A DNA stretch of 41,830 nucleotides from a virus. Numbering within the stretch: position 1 is the first letter of the stretch; every line of letters starts with the position of its first letter. Location of the stretch: positions 1 to 41,830 of the IMG/VR virus record IMGVR_UViG_3300044680_000165, one strand, 5' to 3'. Below the pieces are notes generated by a model, which searched no databases, was not told where the DNA came from, and was given only the letters and a program-made list of their open reading frames with translations. The translations under genes were made by a program, and so were the position numbers. This document shows, in pieces, positions 37,964-41,830 of this stretch.

Positions 37964-38431
37964 ATGCCACCACGCAAGCAAACCCTAAGTGAACGTTTTT
38001 GGCGCTTCGTTAAGAAAACTGATGGCTGCTGGTTGTGGACTGGTGATCTCACTAACAATGGACATGGGGTCATAGGCCATTGGCCCACGAGGAAGGCAAA
38101 AATTATCGCTTCCCGCGCCTCTTGGATTCTGCATTTCGGTGATATTCCCGAGGGTCTTTTTGTTTGCCATAAGTGCGATGTTCGCGCTTGCGTCCGACCG
38201 GATCATCTTTTTCTCGGCACCCAGAAACAGAATTTAGAAGATGCTGCGCAAAAAGGTCGGATGGGGCGTGGAACCAAAGTAAACACCAATAAACTTACCG
38301 AAGCTGACGTTCGGCATATCCGCACTCTTTATCCACATCGAAGCCAACAAAGCATCGCCATCGAATATGGTGTATCTCAAGTCCTAATCAGCACTATTGT
38401 GCTGCGCAAAACTTGGGCATGGCTGGATTAG
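37964..38431 (+). CDS. HNH homing-type endonuclease with C-terminal HTH
   Basis: 155 residues on the plus strand between late genes. HNH core: CWLWTGDLTNNGHG, ASRASWILHFGDIP, VCHKCDVRACVRPDHLFLGT and QKQNLEDAAQKGR, with the His/Asn/His-type set and four Cys. The last 45 residues are an HTH (LTEADVRHIRTLYPHRSQQS, IAIEYGVSQVLISTIVLRKT). This build is common in free-standing phage homing endonucleases. A -10-like TACCAT lies six bases before ATG. Its 3' end overlaps the beta-barrel gene by four bases. Confidence 0.85.
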   Translation: MPPRKQTLSERFWRFVKKTDGCWLWTGDLTNNGHGVIGHWPTRKAKIIASRASWILHFGDIPEGLFVCHKCDVRACVRPDHLFLGTQKQNLEDAAQKGRMGRGTKVNTNKLTEADVRHIRTLYPHRSQQSIAIEYGVSQVLISTIVLRKTWAWLD

Positions 38432-38940
38432 AAGTGGAAGTCAGGCCCAAAGCCTAGCGTCCAGGTATTATGCACGATCCCTGGGAAGTTTCCCCACTCC
38501 GCATCCACTCCCATACCCCACTGCCCGTTGATCGCATAGTTCAGGAACACTCCGGCCCGTTCACCCCAATGGGACGTCCCAGCGATATCCACGGGCTTCA
38601 CCACTCCCGCGCTTCCAGTCAGGCCGAACTGGAACTGATAGCCATTGAGATTCGGGCTGTGATTCTGGATGAAGGTCGAAACCGGCTTGACGATGTATTG
38701 CACCCGCCCGCCAGCGAAGAGCATGGAAGATCCCGTGACGGTTGTCTCACCCAATTGAAAACTGTTCGAGGGCGCAATAAGGATATCGGTTTCCGCACCC
38801 GCGATGGTTGATTTCACCCCGGGAAGCGTGACTGGCGATAGATTGAAAGTGACAGTCGTTTCTGGGAATGCCCCAGGGGTCGGTGCGGTTTGTGCGAAGC
38901 TTGCGATGGAGAGAATCAAAAGAGTCAATAATGTTTTCAT
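38428..38940 (-). CDS. Outer-membrane beta-barrel-like protein
   Basis: 170 residues with AAGGAAAACC before ATG. Leader MKTLLTLLILSIASFAQ. The mature protein alternates strands (SSMLFAGGRVQYIVKPVSTF, LNGYQFQFGLTGSAGVVKPV, HWGERAGVFLNYAINGQWGM, HNTWTLGFGPDFHF). It ends in a C-terminal Phe after an alternating pattern, the BAM-recognition signature of outer-membrane proteins. It is probably a small porin-like or Lom-like barrel that changes the host surface. No family name is certain. Confidence 0.68.
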   Translation of the reverse strand: MKTLLTLLILSIASFAQTAPTPGAFPETTVTFNLSPVTLPGVKSTIAGAETDILIAPSNSFQLGETTVTGSSMLFAGGRVQYIVKPVSTFIQNHSPNLNGYQFQFGLTGSAGVVKPVDIAGTSHWGERAGVFLNYAINGQWGMGVDAEWGNFPGIVHNTWTLGFGPDFHF

Positions 38941-38950
38941 GGTTTTCCTT

Positions 38951-39136
38951 TCAGAGATGCAGCATTTCTACCCAGCGAGCCAGTCTTCCGCGTTCGACAT
39001 GCGGAGCCCCAGTTTCGTTTTCGCAATTCACTCCCGCCGCCATTTCGCAGCGCGGACAATCAACATCGCGAGCGCGGCCTACGGCTTTCGTCGAAAATCC
39101 CAGCCCAAAAGAATCCGTCGCGACGATGTCTCCCAT
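38951..39136 (-). CDS. Phage-type zinc-finger protein (paralogue)
   Basis: 61 residues: DCPRCEMAAGVNCENETGAP then HVERGRLARWVEMLHL. 'CPRC....GV.C....G..H..R' is the same compact finger as in 31460-31633, placed here in the lysis/late region. Start overlaps the previous stop (TAATG). Probably binds nucleic acid; role unknown. Confidence 0.65.
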   Translation of the reverse strand: MGDIVATDSFGLGFSTKAVGRARDVDCPRCEMAAGVNCENETGAPHVERGRLARWVEMLHL

Positions 39137-39561
39137 TACGGCTTGACCTCGGGAGTTGGAATCGCAGGCAACGTCGGATTGGTCACGGTGACCGTGGAGC
39201 TTACCGTATCGTTCGATTTTACGTTTTCTCCGGTCATGGTCTTCAGTAAAGCACCCTGGGTTCCTCCGAATGCCGTGCCGGTCACAAAGGTAATGGCCAG
39301 CATCATAACGGCGTTGTCGGTGGAAACCTTACCATCAATCGAGAGCGAGAGACAATAATAAATCAGCCGCAGTCCGGCGAAAAAGAACACGAAGCCCATG
39401 CCGGTCAGAATCAGGATGTTTCCCCCCTTGGTGGCCATGACGGTCGCCAAGCTCTGAATCGATTCCGCCGAGGGCAGTTTCCCATGCCACTGCAAAAAGG
39501 CCCAGAGAATGATGATTGACGCAATCGGCGCGTAGATCGTGATTTCGTGGATGAGGGTCAT
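39136..39561 (-). CDS. Holin-like membrane protein
   Basis: 141 residues. Three hydrophobic segments: IYAPIASIIILWAFLQW (about 9-25), ILILTGMGFVFFFAGLRLIY (about 49-68) and AVMMLAITFVTGTAFGG (about 84-100). The C-terminal tail is polar (KSNDTVSSTVTVTNPTLPAI). Located directly after the endolysin gene, as expected of holin/antiholin pairs. It would release endolysin across the inner membrane; assignment by context. Confidence 0.62.
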   Translation of the reverse strand: MTLIHEITIYAPIASIIILWAFLQWHGKLPSAESIQSLATVMATKGGNILILTGMGFVFFFAGLRLIYYCLSLSIDGKVSTDNAVMMLAITFVTGTAFGGTQGALLKTMTGENVKSNDTVSSTVTVTNPTLPAIPTPEVKP

Positions 39562-39562
39562 C

Positions 39563-39997
39563 TCAGGCCTTTCTGTAAAAATGCAGCCGTCCGATGTCTG
39601 CCGTTTTCACAAAGCTTCCGTCTGTGGCCCAGCTCGGCGGATTGAGATCGAGGCTCATATCGAAATAGCTGGTCGCACCATTAGTGGGATCCGCTATGGC
39701 TGGAGCTGTGGCTGGATCGGAGGAATAAACTTGCTGCGCCGCGATCAAGGAATCCTGCCAGCTCGGATCGGTTTGCATGGGAAGTTTTGTCGCGTTCGGG
39801 TCGGATCGATTGAAACTCGAATACTGGAAGGGCTGCAAAATAATCCCTGACCAGCCTGTTCCCCACCAGCCAGGGTTCAGTACCCGATTGCGAATCGACC
39901 AGGCGACGGCGTTTTTGGTATTGAGAGCTTCGCCGCGTGCTTCACGCCAGATACAAAGAGCCAAAAGAATGAAATCGTAAGCTTGGACGGGGGTCAT
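39563..39997 (-). CDS. Endolysin, SleB-type cell-wall hydrolase
   Basis: 144 residues. Signature of the Hydrolase_2/SleB family: LLALCIWREARGEALNTKNA VAWSIRNRVLNPGWWG, with the presumed catalytic Glu19 in WREARGE; then IILQPFQYSSFN and DPTNGATSYFDMS. It cleaves peptidoglycan. No signal peptide, so it relies on the holin-like proteins around it. The ATG overlaps the previous stop (ATGA). Confidence 0.86.
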   Translation of the reverse strand: MTPVQAYDFILLALCIWREARGEALNTKNAVAWSIRNRVLNPGWWGTGWSGIILQPFQYSSFNRSDPNATKLPMQTDPSWQDSLIAAQQVYSSDPATAPAIADPTNGATSYFDMSLDLNPPSWATDGSFVKTADIGRLHFYRKA

Positions 39998-40125
39998 GGG
40001 TTGTTGGGATCCTGTTTAAATTGAGTCCTGGTTCGCAGCGTCATCACCGCCAAATAAGTTGCGGACAGCGAGCAGATCGTCGCCGAAACCGCCGCCACAA
40101 TGCCTAAGATGACGCAGTCAGACAT
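39994..40125 (-). CDS. Small membrane protein of the lysis cassette (1)
   Basis: 43 residues: MSDCVILGIVAAVSATICSL SATYLAVMTLRTRTQFKQDP NNP. One transmembrane helix (about 4-28) and a basic tail. TGATG coupling with the previous membrane gene and ATGA with the endolysin. Possible holin or antiholin. Confidence 0.62.
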   Translation of the reverse strand: MSDCVILGIVAAVSATICSLSATYLAVMTLRTRTQFKQDPNNP

Positions 40126-40292
40126 CAGTCACCGGCGGTCGTGGTCTTCCCGTTGTAAGGGATGCCTTTCCGCTCGCAGTAATCTCTCCACATGAGCGAA
40201 AACTGGAAGTTCATCAGGTACAGCCTGCCCCACAGCCCCAAGACTGCGAGAAGCGTTGCCAGCGAGATGTAGCCAGTCAGTTCCAAGTGCAT
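40125..40292 (-). CDS. Small membrane protein of the lysis cassette (2)
   Basis: 55 residues: MHLELTGYISLATLLAVLGL WGRLYLMNFQFSLMWRDYC ERKGIPYNGKTTTAGD. One transmembrane helix (about 6-28), then a polar end. TGATG coupling to the next gene. Likely holin-type. Confidence 0.62.
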   Translation of the reverse strand: MHLELTGYISLATLLAVLGLWGRLYLMNFQFSLMWRDYCERKGIPYNGKTTTAGD

Positions 40293-40294
40293 GA

Positions 40295-40323
40295 TTGACT
40301 TTCGATACGAAACGTTCTATATC
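40295..40323 (+). promoter_or_regulatory. Sigma70-like promoter, leaderless spacing
   Basis: TTGACT (40295-40300), 17-base spacer, TATATC (40318-40323), TAAACC, then ATG 40330: again exactly six bases between -10 and start codon. Confidence 0.62.
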
Positions 40324-40329
40324 TAAACC

Positions 40330-40572
40330 ATGATCTGGAAACACAATCCGGTGCCTGTGTTCGTGGAGCGGAAATCTGACGCGGCGCTGATCCTACTCGA
40401 ATGGCGCTGCGTCAATTGCGAGGAAGTCATTCATTTTGCCGCTGCGGTCGGAGCCGAGGCGGGAGCCGTAGGTTTCGGGATGAACGTCGAGGATTTGATG
40501 TCTGGATTACAATCGGGTTTCCCCAGACCGGCTTCCTTGCATGCGGAGTCCTTGGCGACTTCTAACGCCTGA
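40330..40572 (+). CDS. Plus-strand antisense gene in the lysis region
   Basis: 80 residues: MIWKHNPVPVFVERKSDAAL ILLEWRCVNCEEVIHFAAAV then a Gly/Ala/Ser-rich tail. CVNC could be half a zinc site. The 3' 142 bases are antisense to the end of the 122-residue secreted gene, where composition is less convincing, so the real product may be chiefly the first 45 residues. A near-consensus leaderless promoter supports expression. Confidence 0.5.
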   Translation: MIWKHNPVPVFVERKSDAALILLEWRCVNCEEVIHFAAAVGAEAGAVGFGMNVEDLMSGLQSGFPRPASLHAESLATSNA

Positions 40573-40799
40573 AGCGCGTTTTTTTCCTCTTCCTGAAGAG
40601 CCGGGAAATCCAACTGAATTTTCTGCACGGCCTGGGTGTAGCGATCCAACAAGATTTGCTGTTCGCGTTCGCGGGTTTGCACTTCATTCAAGGCTTGCTG
40701 GGCCTTCAAGAGTTTGACCTCGGTTGCGTCTGGGATCGGTTTCGCATCCCCCGCGAACAAGGGCGAGGAGAGTAACAAGAGACAGAGCAGTTTCTTCAT
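40431..40799 (-). CDS. Secreted coiled-coil protein, possibly spanin-like
   Basis: 122 residues with AGGAGGAATTT before ATG. Signal peptide MKKLLCLLLLSSPLFAGDAK (cleavage after FAG or AGD). A long heptad region follows (LLKAQQALNEVQTREREQQI, LLDRYTQAVQKIQLDFPAL, EEEKNALQALEVA), then a Pro/Ala tail (TFIPKPTAPASAPTAAAK). Periplasmic coiled coil next to the lysis cassette suggests a spanin component, but it lacks a lipobox and no inner-membrane partner with the same architecture is seen. Confidence 0.6.
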   Translation of the reverse strand: MKKLLCLLLLSSPLFAGDAKPIPDATEVKLLKAQQALNEVQTREREQQILLDRYTQAVQKIQLDFPALQEEEKNALQALEVAKDSACKEAGLGKPDCNPDIKSSTFIPKPTAPASAPTAAAK

Positions 40800-40836
40800 A
40801 AATTCCTCCGCAGATATCTTAGCATGCGCTCATAAT

Positions 40837-41253
40837 CTAGACTTTGGCCGCGCTGAAACTTTGCGCCGTCCAGGGAACTTGCTGGCCTGCGATCACATTG
40901 TAGGCGATTGCCAAAACTTCCCCGGCATTGCGAACCGGAATCAGCCCGTTCAAAAGTGTGACGAGATCTTGGGCAGAGAGAGTTCCAGAAAGCCCGTTAC
41001 TGGTCGCCCACGCGCCGGTGATGAGATTCACTGACATCTGGATTTCGGTATTTCCCGTAATCGAGCCCGGAACTAGAGTGGCCCCATTGACCGTTCCATT
41101 CTGAAAAGTGAAGACCACGGTCTGAAAAGTGAAGACCACGGTAGGAGCGGAACTGAAATCGACATCACTGGCCATCACCGCTGCGGACATCGAATTTTCA
41201 AGAGATTTTCCGCCTTCGTTTACCGTGATCGGATTGGTCAGCGTAATGCTCAT
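40837..41253 (-). CDS. Hypothetical virion/tail protein
   Basis: 138 residues; ATGA overlap with the fibre stop. Opens MSITLTNPITVNEGGKSLEN and has a small beta/alpha pattern (EIQMSVNLITGAWATSNGLS, LSAQDLVTLLNGLIPVRNAG). A 21-base tandem repeat adds seven residues (TVVFTFQ twice). It may be a fibre-associated or tail-tip accessory protein, since it directly follows the fibre gene. Confidence 0.6.
   Translation of the reverse strand: MSITLTNPITVNEGGKSLENSMSAAVMASDVDFSSAPTVVFTFQTVVFTFQNGTVNGATLVPGSITGNTEIQMSVNLITGAWATSNGLSGTLSAQDLVTLLNGLIPVRNAGEVLAIAYNVIAGQQVPWTAQSFSAAKV
41100..41141 (-). repeat. 21-bp tandem duplication inside a CDS
   Basis: Two adjacent identical 21-base copies (41100-41120 and 41121-41141). 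In frame; adds TVVFTFQ twice in the 138-residue protein. Recent slippage or assembly duplication. Confidence 0.9.
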
Positions 41254-41830
41254 GGCCGCGCCTCCAACTCAGATTTCAGTTGCTCGATCTCGGCTTGTTG
41301 CTCATGGATCGCGTTCACCAGGGCTGCAATGATCGGGCGGTCTTTCACCGTCAGGTAATCCGTGCCATCTTCGGTCTCAATTCCCACTGCCGCTGGGATC
41401 GCCTGCCTCACATCCTGCGCGATGAAGCCTGCTTGCTCGACGTTGGCATCGAGGCCTGTGATCTTCTGTCCTTCCGGGTTCATGTGATAGAGCGAGGGAT
41501 GCAATTGCAAAATCGCGGCGAGTCCTGATCGAAAAGGCTTGATTTGTGTCTTCAATCGCGCGTCGGAAACCGCTGTACAGGCCGTGACGAGTCCTTCCAC
41601 CGAAGTGAACGTTCCCGAGCAGATAACCCCCGAAGAAGAGAGACCCGCCGTGCCATTGGCATTGTATCCGGTGATGGCGTTGATGGTGCTTGCGGCCAAG
41701 GTTCCCCCCGCCGTGCCATCGCCCAGAGTTAAAGTCAAAGTGGTACCGCTATAGCCAAGAGCTACGAAGCTAGAAGTTGTGCCTCCAAAATCCAACCGGG
41801 TGAAGCTCGTGGCCGCGCTATTCGAGACTA
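41250..41830 (-). CDS. Tail fibre C-terminal part with S74-type autoprocessing chaperone (continues from 2381-1)
   Basis: This is the 3' end of the fibre gene that starts at 2381, reads through base 1 and continues at 41703; the duplicated end 41704-41830 is the overlap. The final 105 residues show the peptidase S74 / intramolecular chaperone pattern: SDARLKTQIKPFRSGLAAIL then AGFIAQDVRQAIPAAVGIET, LTVKDRPIIAALVNAIHEQQ AEIEQLKSELEARP, with the presumed catalytic Ser of the SDxRxK start and a C-terminal coiled coil. In known fibres this part trimerises the shaft and then cuts itself off. Confidence 0.88.
   Translation of the reverse strand, partial: VSNSAATSFTRLDFGGTTSSFVALGYSGTTLTLTLGDGTAGGTLAASTINAITGYNANGTAGLSSSGVICSGTFTSVEGLVTACTAVSDARLKTQIKPFRSGLAAILQLHPSLYHMNPEGQKITGLDANVEQAGFIAQDVRQAIPAAVGIETEDGTDYLTVKDRPIIAALVNAIHEQQAEIEQLKSELEARP
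41704..41830. repeat. Terminal overlap, right copy (identical to 1-127)
   Basis: Exact copy of bases 1-127; see the left copy. Confidence 0.93.

Noticed and set aside
41100-41141. Start of a CRISPR or repeat array
   Set aside because: Only two adjacent copies without spacers, in frame within a CDS; simple tandem duplication.
1-41830. tRNA genes
   Set aside because: I searched by eye for cloverleaf-like T-loops with matching acceptor ends on both strands and found none that hold; a tRNAscan run would settle it.

Overview
The window is the whole genome of an uncultivated short-tailed (podovirus-like) phage assembled as a circle. Its first 127 bases recur exactly as its last 127 bases, and one 944-codon minus-strand reading frame, a tail fibre, runs through the junction without a stop, so the unit genome is 41,703 bp. 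The head and neck genes follow phage P22 in order and size: small and large terminase, P22-type portal, scaffold, P22-type coat, gp4-like and gp10-like neck proteins, then three genes sized and placed like ejection proteins gp7, gp20 and gp16. The GC-balanced coding style, the many Sec-type 'xAQ' leader peptides and the kind of accessory genes suggest a Gram-negative soil host, possibly an acidobacterium; the host assignment is inference. I saw no integrase, polymerase, primase, helicase, tRNA or CRISPR array.

Almost everything is transcribed leftward. An early/accessory operon starts at a near-consensus promoter at 35,739-35,767 and runs to about 27,535. It has about 27 small, tightly overlapping genes: a P-loop ATPase, two Fis-like and one XRE-like DNA-binding protein, and many zinc-ribbon proteins. 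A second promoter at about 27,510-27,538 precedes the late operon. The late operon holds terminase (27.1-25.1 kb), a beta-helix protein, portal to coat (20-14.8 kb), neck and ejection proteins (14-5.5 kb) and three adhesins (5.1 kb through the circle junction to 41.25 kb). It continues with a lysis cassette around 39-40.3 kb (SleB-type endolysin, holin-like and small membrane proteins), a beta-barrel-like protein, a propeller-like protein and a LuxR-type regulator, and ends at a rho-independent terminator at 35,823-35,853, just before the early promoter.

Two layers sit on top of this plan. First, a 2,120-bp IS1595-type insertion (21,201-23,320), with inverted ends and a perfect 8-bp target duplication, lies in the late operon. 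It keeps only the zinc-ribbon/HTH half of its transposase. The catalytic half is replaced by passenger genes, including a 276-residue protein with a HEPN-type RNSISH motif, so it is a candidate defence or superinfection-exclusion island. Second, several short genes are encoded on the plus strand, antisense to the late operon: 5.1-5.6, 9.85, 17.1, 38.0 and 40.3 kb. Several begin exactly six bases after a promoter -10 hexamer. The IS cargo promoter and the early leftward promoter have the same arrangement, so leaderless initiation appears to be a recurrent regulatory design here.

No stretch of more than about 300 bases lacks a gene. The longest gaps (20,994-21,192; 27,430-27,534; 30,154-30,264; 33,127-33,223) hold stem-loops or promoters as listed.
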